A model generated the notes under the pieces. The model was not told the origin of the DNA, made no database searches, and was given only the letters and a program-made list of their open reading frames with translations. A DNA stretch of 64,000 nt from Burkholderia sp. S171 (GTDB taxonomy: Bacteria; Pseudomonadota; Gammaproteobacteria; Burkholderiales; Burkholderiaceae): NCBI RefSeq assembly GCF_009766085.1, contig NZ_LMUF01000026.1, positions 124,460 through 188,459 on the forward strand, read 5' to 3'. The position numbers and the translations under genes are program-made. Of this stretch, positions 8,416 through 17,325 are shown one piece after another. Numbering within the stretch: position 1 is the first letter of the stretch; every line of letters begins with the position of its first letter.

Positions 8416-8748
8416 ATGAAAAAGATTGCCCTGTTCGTTGTGTCCGCTGCTGTCCTCGCATCGTCAAGCGCATTTGCCCAAGCTCAGGGCCTGACCCGCG
8501 CCGAGGTCCGCCAACAACTCGTTGAAGCGCAGCAAGACGGTTCGCAACTCGTCAGCAACGCTTCTTATCCCGATGTAGCTCGCATCTATACGAATCAGGT
8601 CGCACAAGCCAGGCAGGGCACATCGGCCTATGGTGGCGTGGCAGCCGGTTCGAGCGTCAGCTCGTCGCGCTTTGCGAATGTCGGCAGCCCGAGTCATGAG
8701 GCGTGTGTCGGGCCGTACAGCTTCTGCAACATCTATGCGGGTTCTTGA
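8416..8748 (+). CDS. DUF4148 family periplasmic protein
   Basis: A 110-residue exported protein with a clear Sec signal peptide ending near AFAQA, followed by the DUF4148 signature LTRAEVRQQLVEAQQDG and a conserved YPD motif. The family is abundant in Burkholderia-group genomes and has no assigned activity. A good ribosome site, CTGGAG, lies six bases before the ATG. The C-terminal part contains two cysteines (ACVGPYSFC) that could form a disulfide. It stands alone; a loose inverted repeat of ACGACCCG follows at 8760-8795. Confidence 0.75.
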   Translation: MKKIALFVVSAAVLASSSAFAQAQGLTRAEVRQQLVEAQQDGSQLVSNASYPDVARIYTNQVAQARQGTSAYGGVAAGSSVSSSRFANVGSPSHEACVGPYSFCNIYAGS

Positions 8749-8846
8749 TGAACGCACGGACGACCCGTTCATAGTTTGCTTGAGCTGCGGGTCGTACTTT
8801 CGTGATTGCACGGGCTTAAGCGATTAGCGTTAGCTGCTTGCACGAA

Positions 8847-9275
8847 TTATCGTAGAAGGATCAGTTGAGGCACGGTGTCCGAGTCGCACCATACGATCGC
8901 GTTTTGCCTATACTGCATACTCAATTGTTTTGCATCACTAAGTGTTATTCCAAGAACCAGGAAGCTCGGCTCGCCCGGCCATGTCCCCGACGGGTGCTCG
9001 CCGATCCCTTCGATAAAGCGCAGTCCCATGCCGCCAAGCTGTTCTGCAAGCGCGGCTTGCCGGACCGCATTGTCCGTTGCACGGGTTAACGTGCTGAACG
9101 GATTCGCCGCCGTGACAAACGCACTGCAGTCGACGTCAAAGGCCCGATGAAGTTTCGCAAGTTCGGGATTGGCGTGGCCTATGCGCAGCGTTGCCGGAGC
9201 ATCACCCAGGACACGATAATGCGTTTCCTCGTAAGCCCGGAGCGTGTCCGGGTCGATGGCCGAATTGAATTGCAA
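8847..9275 (-). CDS. DUF3293 family protein
   Basis: A 142-residue soluble protein matching the DUF3293 pattern: YRVLGDAPATLRIG near the N-terminus, AFVTAANPFS in the middle, then HPSGTWPGEPSFLVLGI and the closing QYRQNAIVWCD. The family is small, cytoplasmic and uncharacterised. It is transcribed convergently with the DUF4148 gene, from a region that also contains the start of a broken malate synthase gene. Confidence 0.75.
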   Translation of the reverse strand: MQFNSAIDPDTLRAYEETHYRVLGDAPATLRIGHANPELAKLHRAFDVDCSAFVTAANPFSTLTRATDNAVRQAALAEQLGGMGLRFIEGIGEHPSGTWPGEPSFLVLGITLSDAKQLSMQYRQNAIVWCDSDTVPQLILLR

Positions 9276-9520
9276 AGCAATCTCCTTGGCGCTAGGGCGA
9301 ACACCGCCTGCATTCTGTAGAAATCGTATCAGACCGAATCGAGTGTTGTTGCGTCTCGAAGTCGAGCGAAAAGCGATGCCGCTTCATTGTGCGCAAATCC
9401 GCAACGCGGCATTTCCCTTTCACGCTTGAACAATTCCGCTACAGCATCGATAGTGAAAACCAACCGCCGCGCGCTCGACTAACCGGCAGGGAACACACAA
9501 TTACTTTTGTGGAGTTCAGG

Positions 9521-10480
9521 TTGGCCAAGACGACTCGAGCGACCTGCTTCATCGAAAGCGATGGGGCGGAGCTATTCCCCGATGTGTGGTCCGTCGAAGC
9601 CACGGACTTTATAGCGGCATTGGATCGCGAATTTTCCCAGCCGCGCCAGCACATTCTCCACTATCGCAAAGAGTGTTCGGGCCATCGCCTGAATGGCGGT
9701 CACTTCGAATTCTTAGCCAGCACAGCCGGCATCCGCAATGATCCGGATTGGCGCGTTCCTGCACCTCCCCAAGATTTGATCGACAGACGCGTGGAGATTG
9801 CCAGTCCGGCAGAGAACCGGAAGGTTGTCATCAACGCGCTCAATGCCCGTGCGCAAGTATGGGTGGCCGATCTGGAAGACGCGATGTCGCCCACCTGGCA
9901 CAACGCCATGGCGAGTCAGCGGAACCTGAGAGAAGCGGTCATGGGCGATATCGCCTACCTTGATCCGCGGGGCAAGCACTACAGGCTCGAAGGCGGCACG
10001 ACCGCGATCATCGTCAGGCCGCGCGGCTGGCATTTGCCTGAGCGGCATGTGACGGTCGATGGACAAGCGGCATCAGCTAGTCTGGTTGATTTCGGCCTGT
10101 ACTTCTTTCATTGTGCGCGCAGGCAACTAGCGCGCGGCAGCGGGCCTTATTTCTACTTGCCGAAGCTTGAGAATCACCTCGAAGCGAAGCTGTGGAACGA
10201 TGTATTCGAATTTGCGCAGGACTGGATGGGGATTCCCCGTGGGAGCATACGTGCCACTGTGTTGATCGAGCACATTGGCGCCGCATACGAAATGGATGAA
10301 ATCCTGCATGCGCTTGGGCCCCACGCGGCGGGGTTAACCGCTGGACGCTGGGATTATCTGTTTAGCATAGCGAAGGAATTTAGAAATCGACCGGATTTTG
10401 TCCTGCCCGACCGTGCGGAATTGACGATGGGACTGCCGTTCATGCGCGCCTACACCGAGCTTCTGGTCCGCACGTGCTAG
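9521..10480 (+). pseudogene. aceB: Malate synthase A, 3'-truncated
   Basis: Malate synthase A condenses glyoxylate with acetyl-CoA in the glyoxylate shunt. The preserved part matches AceB closely: DWRVPAPPQDLIDRRVEI, NALNARAQVWVADLEDAMSP, VDFGLYFFHCARR, SGPYFYLPKLE, VLIEHIGAAYEMDEILHALG and GRWDYLFS. It stops at FMRAYTELLVRTC, just before the expected HKRGAHAMGG segment; intact enzymes are about 530 residues and this one has 319. The missing part includes the catalytic Asp and the C-terminal plug, so it should be inactive. TTG was chosen as start (GGAG six bases upstream). The break falls at 10477/10478, where an AbiEii fragment begins. Confidence 0.85.
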
Positions 10481-11017
10481 CAAGGACATCGATATTTTTG
10501 TGCCCGATCCGCAATACTAGGGTTTGTGAATCCGCGCATCAGCGATGTTGCGTCGGATATCACGACTGAGTATGAAGAGCACGCGCAATTCGTGAAGCTG
10601 CTTCTGCCTGAAGGCGAGATTGACTTTGTTGTTTCGTCGAATCTGACTAACGCCGGATACGATCTATGGACCCTGCTCGATCGGCCGGTAAAAGTGGAGA
10701 CGGCTGCTGAAATCGTGGCGAAGAAAATGTGGCATCGAGGTGATCGTGCGACCGCGCGTGATCTATTTGACCTCAGTCTCGTGATTAAGCGTGACCCTGC
10801 TGCATTGCTGGCGGCTGGTGAATTCCTGATCCGCCACCGAGACATTTTTCTTGAGCAGTTGGCTTCGCGTGACGTGTTCATCCGTCAGAGGTTCTCGGAC
10901 ATTCAGACCTTGGACTACACACCCACCTTCGATCACGCCGTTACTCTCGCGACTGAGTTTTTGAGAGAGATTCCCGAGGGGAAACCGCTGCCCAAGTCAC
11001 GATTGCGCCGACCTTGA
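10478..11017 (+). pseudogene. AbiEii/AbiGii-type nucleotidyltransferase toxin, truncated and frameshifted
   Basis: The remaining C-terminal part has the AbiEii-family segment VETAAEIVAKKMWHRGDRA followed by TARDLFDLSLV. Just upstream, in another frame from 10479, lies SKDIDIFVPDPQY, the nucleotidyltransferase SxDID motif. A one-base deletion near 10516-10519 separates the two: adding one base would read QYLGFVNPRISD. The 5' end with the GG(G/S) motif is missing, replaced by truncated aceB. No AbiEi-type antitoxin gene is beside it. A GTG at 10526 leaves an open frame of 163 codons, but it lacks the catalytic motif. Confidence 0.75.
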
Positions 11018-11267
11018 TTGATTGTTTTCTTGAGTTGAGAGCCGTAAAAAAAGGGGACGGCGACCGTGATGGGTGCTGCGCGGGAGGCCCAGACTGGCTT
11101 GCTCATCGCGTTAGAACAACAAACAATTCACTAGAGATGAAACCTGACGCAGCGAGCGCGCCTTGAGTCTGGGAGTGACACTCAAAAAAGAGTCGGACGG
11201 CGGAGGCGAGCCCAGGTAGTTGTAGCCCGAACGAAATCCGGATCCTTCGTTGAGCCTCTCCAACGAG

Positions 11268-11296
11268 AAAAGGGCTCAGCTTGCGCTGAGCCCTTT
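11268..11296 (-). terminator. Terminator of tRNA-Lys
   Basis: A perfect 12-bp stem, AAAGGGCTCAGC with GCTGAGCCCTTT, closes on a 4-base loop. On the minus strand it is followed by a short T-run. It lies eight bases beyond the tRNA 3' end. Confidence 0.85.
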
Positions 11297-11303
11297 ATGT
11301 CTT

Positions 11304-11379
11304 TGGTAGGCCGTACGGGATTCGAACCTGTGACCAACGGATTAAAAGTCCGCTGCTCTACCAGCTGAGCTAACGACCC
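11304..11379 (-). tRNA. tRNA-Lys (anticodon UUU)
   Basis: Read on the minus strand, 76 bases fold as a tRNA. The acceptor GGGTCGT pairs with ACGGCCT (two wobble pairs), the D arm is AGCTCAGCTGGTAGAGC, the anticodon loop CTTTTAA places TTT at 11344-11346, the T arm contains GGTTCGAATCC, and CCA is encoded. It follows cpoB, as is usual in Burkholderiales. Confidence 0.97.
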
Positions 11380-11474
11380 AAAGAGCCGAAATTATAGTCA
11401 CATGGACCACAAGTTGTCAACGGAGCGTAAAAATGCTCCGCATCACGGAACGAAGAAAAAGCAAAAGAAACCTA

Positions 11475-11510
11475 AAGAAAAAGCCCGCAGCAACCACGCT
11501 ACGGGCTCTT
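11475..11510 (-). terminator. Terminator of the tol-pal operon
   Basis: On the minus strand AGCCCGTAGC and GCTGCGGGCT form a 10-bp stem (one G-T pair) with a six-base loop, followed by a T-rich tail. It begins about 30 bases past the cpoB stop. Confidence 0.85.
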
Positions 11511-11537
11511 TCACGAGAGGCGCAAGACCAGCTTCGC

Positions 11538-12287
11538 TTACTTCACCTGCGACATCTTGCTTTGAGCCGACTGCGCGGCTTCCGTTCCACCGTACTGCGA
11601 GATGACTTGATCCAGCGTCTTTTTCGCAGCGGCTTTCTGACCCTGCTCGATCTGGTTGTTCGCGATCGCGAGCAGCGCATCGGGCGCCCGCGGATGCGTC
11701 GGATATTTCGTCACCAGATTTTGCCAGGTTGCTGTCGAACCCTTGTAATCACGCAAAGCATACTGCGCATTGCCCAGCCAATATTGCGCGGTGGGCTGGT
11801 ACGGACTGTCCGGATACTTGGCGACAAACGTCTTGAACGACGCAGCAGCGTTCTTGAAGTCGCCATTACGGAACTGCGTCGATGCCGCGTTGAACGATTC
11901 AGTCTCGCCGGGCTGCACCGTCCCTTGCACGCCATCCACCGTTTGCTGCTGCGGTTCGAACTTCTTCAACCGGCCATCGAGGTCAGTGTAGTAGTCCTTT
12001 TGCTGCTTTTGCACCGTCGTCAATTGGTTGGCCAAGTCCTCGTTCTGGCCTCGAAGCGTAGCGACCTGCTGATTCAACTGGTCGAGACGATTCGATTGGT
12101 CGAGGATCGTGCGCTGAGCGGCGGACAACTGGCTAGCCAAGCTGTCCGTTTTCGTGCGCAAATCAAGCACGGCTTTACGCGCTTCATTGTCGTCGAACAA
12201 CGCCGCGTGCGCTGACCCGCCGACCACGGCCGAACCTAACAAACAAGCAACTGCGACCGCGCGCAGCGAGGGGAAGCGATACAACAT
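11538..12287 (-). CDS. cpoB: Cell division coordinator CpoB (YbgF)
   Basis: CpoB is a periplasmic partner of TolA that coordinates peptidoglycan synthesis with outer-membrane constriction. The protein has a Sec signal peptide ending near SAHA, a coiled-coil trimerisation segment (about residues 30-100, rich in Gln, Leu and Asp), a short linker and three TPR-type repeats (FNAASTQFRNGDFKNAAASF, AQYWLGNAQYALRDYKGS, LLAIANNQIEQGQKAAA). The ATG at 12287 has GGTGAG upstream; an in-frame GTG at 12299 would add four residues. It is the last gene of the tol-pal operon and is followed by a terminator. Confidence 0.93.
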   Translation of the reverse strand: MLYRFPSLRAVAVACLLGSAVVGGSAHAALFDDNEARKAVLDLRTKTDSLASQLSAAQRTILDQSNRLDQLNQQVATLRGQNEDLANQLTTVQKQQKDYYTDLDGRLKKFEPQQQTVDGVQGTVQPGETESFNAASTQFRNGDFKNAAASFKTFVAKYPDSPYQPTAQYWLGNAQYALRDYKGSTATWQNLVTKYPTHPRAPDALLAIANNQIEQGQKAAAKKTLDQVISQYGGTEAAQSAQSKMSQVK

Positions 12288-12314
12288 ACGGCGACTCACC
12301 CGTGACTGGTTACG

Positions 12315-12821
12315 TTACTGTTGATAAGCGAGATCAGCGCGGCGATTCTGCGCCCACGAGGACTCGTCATGCCCGGTTGCCTGCGGCTTTTCCTTGCCCA
12401 GACTCACGGCTTCCATCTGCGAATCGGCCACGCCCAGCAGCGACATCGCGCGACGCACAGCTTCAGCACGCTTCTGGCCCAGCGCCAGGTTGTACTCGCT
12501 CGTGCCACGTTCGTCGGTGTTGCCCTGGATCAGGACGTGACGGTCCGGATGGCTCTTCAGATACTGCGCGTGTTGTTGCAGCAGCGGCTGATAGTCGTCA
12601 CGAACAGCGTAGCTGTCGAAGTCGAAGTAAATGCTGCGCTTTGCCAGCGGGCTGTTCGGATCGTTCAGCGGATCGACATTGACCTGTTGAACTGCGTTCG
12701 CGTCGGGTTGCGTGCCGATCGCGCCTTTGTTTGCACCTTCATCCAGCTTCACGCCTGAATGACATGCGGCCAATGCACCGACCATCGCCACTGCAAAGCC
12801 GATACGAATTTTAGACATCAT
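12315..12821 (-). CDS. pal: Peptidoglycan-associated lipoprotein Pal
   Basis: Pal anchors the outer membrane to peptidoglycan and binds TolB. It has a lipoprotein signal with lipobox ALAAC (Cys20) and an OmpA-like domain with the peptidoglycan-binding residues in YFDFDSYAVRDDY, GNTDERGTSEYNLALGQKRA and RRADL. The length of 168 residues is normal. AGGAGA lies about seven bases before the first of two adjacent ATG codons. It sits between tolB and cpoB. Confidence 0.96.
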   Translation of the reverse strand: MMSKIRIGFAVAMVGALAACHSGVKLDEGANKGAIGTQPDANAVQQVNVDPLNDPNSPLAKRSIYFDFDSYAVRDDYQPLLQQHAQYLKSHPDRHVLIQGNTDERGTSEYNLALGQKRAEAVRRAMSLLGVADSQMEAVSLGKEKPQATGHDESSWAQNRRADLAYQQ

Positions 12822-12865
12822 GGTTACTCTCCTTGTGTGTTGCTGCTTAAGTTATTGCGTGAGGT

Positions 12866-14158
12866 TTATTGCATGAACGGACCCCAGGACGGCTCGCGTA
12901 CGCTGCCCCCCTGAAGCGACAAGACTTGCCGCGTACGACCATCGGTCGACACAGCCGCCAACACGCCACGCCCGCTCACCTGGGTGGCGTAGAGGATGTA
13001 CTGACCATTCGCCGCAAAACTGGGCGATTCGTCATTCGTGGTGTCGGTCAGGCCAGTCGCCGTGCCGGACGCGAGGTCCAGCAAATACAACTTGAAGCCG
13101 CCGCCAACACGCGAAATGTACGCAATCTGCTTGCCGTCCGGGCTCACTCGCGGGCTTGTATTGTAATTGCCCGTGAATGTGACGCGCTGTGCCTGGCCTG
13201 CGCTTTCGCCGTTCGCAGACATCTTGTAAATCTGGGGCTGGCCGCCGCGGTCGCTCGTGAAATAAATCGTGTTGCCATCGGGAGAGTAAGCCGGCTCGGT
13301 ATCAATCGAGCTGCCGAGTGTCAGGCGACGCAGACCGCTACCGTCCGCGTTCACCTGGAAAATCTGCGTGTTGCCGGTAGTCGACAGGGCGACCGCAAGC
13401 TTGCGGCCGTCCGGCGACCACGCCGGTGCACTGTTATTGCCTTTCTGATTCGATACGATCACACGCTTGCCTGTCGGCAGGTCGTGGATATAAACAACGG
13501 GTTTTTTCTTCTCGAACGAGACGTACGCAACCTTGGTGCCGTCAGGCGACCATGCCGGCGAGATGATCGGTTCGGGGCTGGACAGCGCGATGCGCGCATC
13601 CTGGCCATCGGAGTCCGAAATCTGTAATTGATAGCGGCCACCGGTCTTGATCACATACGACAGGCGCGTCGCGAAAACACCACGATCGCCCAGCAATTTT
13701 GCGTAGATATAATCCGCGACCTTGTGCGCGCTCATCCGCAGACCGCTTTCCGGGCTGACGAGCGACAGGCCGCCCAGGCTCTGCTGCTTAACCGTGTCGT
13801 AGAGGCGGAAGCGCACTTCGTACTGGCCGTTCGGCAGGCGATTCACGCTGCCGGAGACAAATGCATCCGCGCCTTTCGCTTTCCAGCTGCCCAAGTCGAC
13901 GGAATCCGTCTCCGACACGGGCGTGGCGCCTGCATCGATATTCGTAAACTTGCCGCTGCGCGCCAGATCCTGACGAACGATCGCGCTGATCTGCTGCGGC
14001 GAATTCGCTTCGTTGGCAAACGTGGCGGTAGCAATAGGAAATTGGGTAGAACCCACGCCCGTAACAAGCACATTCAACTGCGCGTGTGCGGCGGTACCCG
14101 CGGCGATCAGGCAGGATGCAACGAGTGTTTTCAGGCCAAGCTTTGTCATCAAACTCAT
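12866..14158 (-). CDS. tolB: Tol-Pal system protein TolB
   Basis: TolB is the periplasmic propeller protein that shuttles between Pal and TolA during outer-membrane constriction. A signal peptide ends near AAHA, followed by the N-terminal domain (to about residue 165) and a six-bladed propeller with repeats of the form [42 protein letters not shown] and [15 protein letters not shown]. The start chosen gives 430 residues, the usual size; an upstream in-frame ATG gives an unusual leader. It lies between tolA and pal. Confidence 0.96.
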   Translation of the reverse strand: MSLMTKLGLKTLVASCLIAAGTAAHAQLNVLVTGVGSTQFPIATATFANEANSPQQISAIVRQDLARSGKFTNIDAGATPVSETDSVDLGSWKAKGADAFVSGSVNRLPNGQYEVRFRLYDTVKQQSLGGLSLVSPESGLRMSAHKVADYIYAKLLGDRGVFATRLSYVIKTGGRYQLQISDSDGQDARIALSSPEPIISPAWSPDGTKVAYVSFEKKKPVVYIHDLPTGKRVIVSNQKGNNSAPAWSPDGRKLAVALSTTGNTQIFQVNADGSGLRRLTLGSSIDTEPAYSPDGNTIYFTSDRGGQPQIYKMSANGESAGQAQRVTFTGNYNTSPRVSPDGKQIAYISRVGGGFKLYLLDLASGTATGLTDTTNDESPSFAANGQYILYATQVSGRGVLAAVSTDGRTRQVLSLQGGSVREPSWGPFMQ

Positions 14159-14274
14159 GTATCTGGTTCCAGAAAAAGCGATTTTTAAACTATCGGCGGC
14201 AGCAGAACAGACCGCCGAATGCACAATTCGTTCCCATCAGGGCTCATTGTGCGCTCTCGTTTTACCATGTCCGT

Positions 14275-15375
14275 TCAACCACCCGCCGGACGCAACGTGA
14301 TCGTAAACGTGCCGGGCGCCTGACCATTCGTGTCCAGGGGCATCGGATCCGAGCGCTGAACAGCACGGAGCGCAGCCTGGTCCCACTGCTCGTTGCCGCT
14401 CGAACGTTGGATCGATGCCGACAACAACGTACCGGTCGACGGCGACACACGCACCGAGACCACGGTCTCAAGTCCCGCCGTTTCGCCTCCCCACGTGATG
14501 TTCGGACGCACGCGTCGCTGCACCTTCTCCGCGTATCCCGACGATGTCGCCGTGCCACCCGCGCCACTGCCAGTGCCACTCTTGGCCAATCCGTTGCCGC
14601 TGGAGCTGGTGCCGCCACCCGCCTGGCCCTGCAAAGCTGCGAGCCGGGCATTACGTTCCTTATCGAGCTTGGCCTTCGCCTGCGCGTCGGCCTGAGCCTT
14701 GGCTTTCGCCTTCGCGTCTGCCTGAGCCTTGGCCGCCTTGGCGTCCGCCTGCTCCTGAGCCTTCGTTTCTGCTTCCTTCTGCTGTTCCGCGGCTTTCGCT
14801 GCGTCAGCTTGCTTCTCTTTAGCTTGCTCGGCTTTCTGCTGATCCTGCTTCTGCTGAGCGAGCTGCTTTTGCTTATCGGCTTGTTTCTGCTTGTCCTGAG
14901 CCGCTTTTTGCGCCGCCAAGGTAGCTTGTTGCGCGGCTTGTTGTGCCGCGAGCTGCTGCTGACGCTTGGCCTCGGCTTCCTGATCGGCCAGTTGCTGCGC
15001 CCGCTGCTGTTCAGCGAGCTGCGCGGCACGCGCCGCCGCTTCCTGCTGTTTACGCTTCTTTTCCTGCAACGCGATGTCAGCTTCCTCATCCTTCGCCGGT
15101 GGCGGCGCCGGCTGCGCCTTGATAGGCGGGGCGGGCGGTGTAACAGGGCGAGGCGTAGGCGCCGACAAGTCCGGGATCTCGGTCCACAGCTCTGCCTCGG
15201 CGCCCGCCGGGGTGTTGTTCTGCCAGTTGACGCCGTGATACAGGAGGATGCCAAGCAACACATGCATCAGCGCGGCGAGCGCGAACGCCTTCCATGTCCC
15301 GCGTTCACGCGGCGGACGGATGGGGCGCGCGCTGGTCCGCGCGCCAGGGTGCCCGCTGGGCTGCCGATTCATCAT
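14275..15375 (-). CDS. tolA: Cell envelope protein TolA
   Basis: TolA transmits proton-motive force from TolQR to Pal-TolB across the periplasm. It has a basic cytoplasmic N-terminus, one membrane segment at about residues 28-48 (TWKAFALAALMHVLLGILLY), a proline-rich hinge, a long Ala/Gln/Lys/Glu helical stalk (about 95-270) and a globular TonB-like C-terminal domain. The stalk codons make the opposite strand look open for hundreds of codons. Two adjacent ATG codons are possible; the tolR stop overlaps them (ATGATGA), so tolR and tolA are coupled. Confidence 0.95.
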   Translation of the reverse strand: MMNRQPSGHPGARTSARPIRPPRERGTWKAFALAALMHVLLGILLYHGVNWQNNTPAGAEAELWTEIPDLSAPTPRPVTPPAPPIKAQPAPPPAKDEEADIALQEKKRKQQEAAARAAQLAEQQRAQQLADQEAEAKRQQQLAAQQAAQQATLAAQKAAQDKQKQADKQKQLAQQKQDQQKAEQAKEKQADAAKAAEQQKEAETKAQEQADAKAAKAQADAKAKAKAQADAQAKAKLDKERNARLAALQGQAGGGTSSSGNGLAKSGTGSGAGGTATSSGYAEKVQRRVRPNITWGGETAGLETVVSVRVSPSTGTLLSASIQRSSGNEQWDQAALRAVQRSDPMPLDTNGQAPGTFTITLRPAGG

Positions 15376-15818
15376 TGCGATTTGACTAACAATCCGACCC
15401 GTTTGACGCCCCGCGCCTTCATATCGGACATTACATTCATGACGACTTCATATTTCACGGTCTTGTCGGCGGCAATCACGACGGGCTGGTCGGGATGCGA
15501 TTCCTGCCGATTCAGCACGAAAGTCCTGAGGTCGCCCTCTGTCATGCTCTGCTGCTGCGACGCGCCGCTGTCGTCCTTGTAGCGCACGGTCATGCTGCCG
15601 TCGGCCTTGATATTGACCACGACCGGAGGCGTTTGCTCCTGCGGCGCAGCGTTGCCGACCGTTGGCAGGTTGATGATGGAAGGCGAGACGAGCGGGGCGG
15701 TCACCATGAAAATGACGAGCAGCACGAGCATCACGTCGATGTACGGCACGACGTTGATGTCGGACATGGCGCGCCGTGAACTGCCGCGCATGCTGGAACG
15801 CATTGGACCTCCGGCCAT
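15372..15818 (-). CDS. tolR: Tol-Pal protein TolR (ExbD family)
   Basis: TolR is the one-helix subunit of the TolQR proton channel. The start at MAGGPMRSS gives 148 residues. The sequence SDINVVPYIDVMLVLLVIFM carries the conserved membrane aspartate needed for proton conduction. The periplasmic domain follows (PPVVVNIKADGSMTVRYKD). It begins ten bases after tolQ and overlaps tolA. Confidence 0.95.
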   Translation of the reverse strand: MAGGPMRSSMRGSSRRAMSDINVVPYIDVMLVLLVIFMVTAPLVSPSIINLPTVGNAAPQEQTPPVVVNIKADGSMTVRYKDDSGASQQQSMTEGDLRTFVLNRQESHPDQPVVIAADKTVKYEVVMNVMSDMKARGVKRVGLLVKSQ

Positions 15819-15828
15819 TCTGAACTCC

Positions 15829-16506
15829 TTAGTGAGCCTGACGCTGCAAGATGTTCGAGAACTCTTCGATAAACGTTTCGAAGCGGATGGCGAGGCGGTC
15901 GATATCGTGTGCGTAGCGGTTGTACGCCACCACCGCCGGAATGGCGGCGAACAGGCCGATTGCCGTAGCCACCAGCGCCTCGGCAATACCCGGCGCCACG
16001 TTCGCAAGCGTTGCCTGCTGGACGTTAGCGAGGCCGCGGAACGAATTCATGATCCCCCAGACCGTGCCGAACAAACCAATATACGGACTGACCGAACCCA
16101 CCGACGCGAGAAACGCCAGGTTCACTTCGAGCACATCCATTTCACGCTGGAACGCGGCGCGCATCGCGCGGCGCGAGCCGTCGAGCGTGGCCGCCGGATC
16201 GTTCATGCGGCGCTCCTTGCCCTTCAGGAACTCACGCATGCCCGATTCGAAGATACGCTCCAGTGCACCGATGGTATGGCGGTTGTTCGCCGCGCTCTGG
16301 TAAAGCGCCTGCAGGTCGCCGCCCGACCAGAAATCGCGTTCGAAGCGCTCGGTCTGGATCCGTGCGCGCCGAATCGCAAACCACTTGCGAATGATGTAAG
16401 TCCACGACAACAACGACAGTATCAGCAACAGCGCCATGACGGCCTGCGCCAACAGGCTGGCATGGATGACGAGAGAAATGATCGACAGATCTTGTGTAGA
16501 GTTCAT
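15829..16506 (-). CDS. tolQ: Tol-Pal protein TolQ (ExbB/MotA family)
   Basis: TolQ is the multi-helix scaffold of the proton-driven Tol motor in the inner membrane. It has 225 residues with three membrane segments: one near the N-terminus (SLLAQAVMALLLILSLLSW) and two around residues 130-195, including the family signature GLFGTVWGIMNSF and GIAEALVATAIGLFAAIPAVVAYN. It opens the tolQRAB-pal-cpoB run; ybgC precedes it by 193 bases with no clear hairpin between them. Confidence 0.96.
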   Translation of the reverse strand: MNSTQDLSIISLVIHASLLAQAVMALLLILSLLSWTYIIRKWFAIRRARIQTERFERDFWSGGDLQALYQSAANNRHTIGALERIFESGMREFLKGKERRMNDPAATLDGSRRAMRAAFQREMDVLEVNLAFLASVGSVSPYIGLFGTVWGIMNSFRGLANVQQATLANVAPGIAEALVATAIGLFAAIPAVVAYNRYAHDIDRLAIRFETFIEEFSNILQRQAH

Positions 16507-16699
16507 AAAAGTCCGCTGTTACGTCCCAAAGGGGCGTCCGAGGTGCAACTGGCTGGAAATTGTCAGGCTTTCGACAAACGACTGAAAGCGTAGGCAGGTC
16601 CTGCCAGCACATGCTCGGTACTTCTGTGCCTGCATGCCTGATGGCACGCCGGCTCGATTCAGTTAAGTTCAGGTCTGGATGAAGCCAAAGGGTCTTTGT

Positions 16700-17221
16700 C
16701 TACATGGGTTTTTCTGAACAAGATGATTTAAACGGTGTTGGCATCGCCATGGTTGACGCGTTGTTTGACACAGATTTTTGCGGTCCGCGACGTAATCCGT
16801 CGAGCACCGATGCGGGAATCCCGACCGGGCGGATGGCGCCAACACTGACCGACGCCACCTTGATGTCGCCGGAAGCCAGCAAGGTGCCGTCCCGCCACGC
16901 TTCCTGATGGAAATCCACCGATGCCCGGCCAATGCGCTCGATCCGGCTCATGACATGCACGACGTCGTCGAGGCGGGCGGGCGCCGAGTATTCCAGCGCC
17001 GTGCGCTTGACGACGAACAATACGCCGTCCGACTCGGCCAGTACACGCTGGTCGATACCGCACGCGCGCAACCATTCAGTGCGCGCCCGTTCGAAAAACT
17101 TCAGGTAGTTCGCGTAGAAGACAATGCCGCCGGCGTCGGTGTCTTCGTAATAGACCCGGAGCGGCCAATCGAAGGTCAAGAGGCCGTTCGCCTGCTGAGG
17201 CTCGCTGGTGGACATGTTCAT
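16700..17221 (-). CDS. ybgC: Acyl-CoA thioesterase YbgC
   Basis: This hot-dog-fold thioesterase is the usual first gene of tol-pal operons and acts on acyl-CoA or acyl-ACP near phospholipid synthesis enzymes. The catalytic segment YYEDTDAGGIVFYANYLKFF with its Asp is intact, followed by FERARTEWLRACG and the core helix and strands. The product has 173 residues; the last 25 (from about SVSNNASTM) are low in conservation and longer than the E. coli protein. The start could be MNMST or MSTSE. It lies upstream of tolQ on the same strand. Confidence 0.92.
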   Translation of the reverse strand: MNMSTSEPQQANGLLTFDWPLRVYYEDTDAGGIVFYANYLKFFERARTEWLRACGIDQRVLAESDGVLFVVKRTALEYSAPARLDDVVHVMSRIERIGRASVDFHQEAWRDGTLLASGDIKVASVSVGAIRPVGIPASVLDGLRRGPQKSVSNNASTMAMPTPFKSSCSEKPM

Positions 17222-17325
17222 CCGCGCATTTTACCGGAAGCCGCAAAACGTCCGTCGAATCGTGCTGCCGGCCGCTGCTTTCCGGCAACTATCGGCTGGA
17301 CGCCTGGCGTGATCACTGACCCGGC

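Noticed and set aside
14086-15582. A 498-codon Leu-rich frame on the plus strand that resembles a membrane protein
   Set aside because: It is the reverse of the Ala/Gln/Lys stalk of tolA; the apparent hydrophobicity comes from the complement of repeated Gln/Lys/Ala codons.
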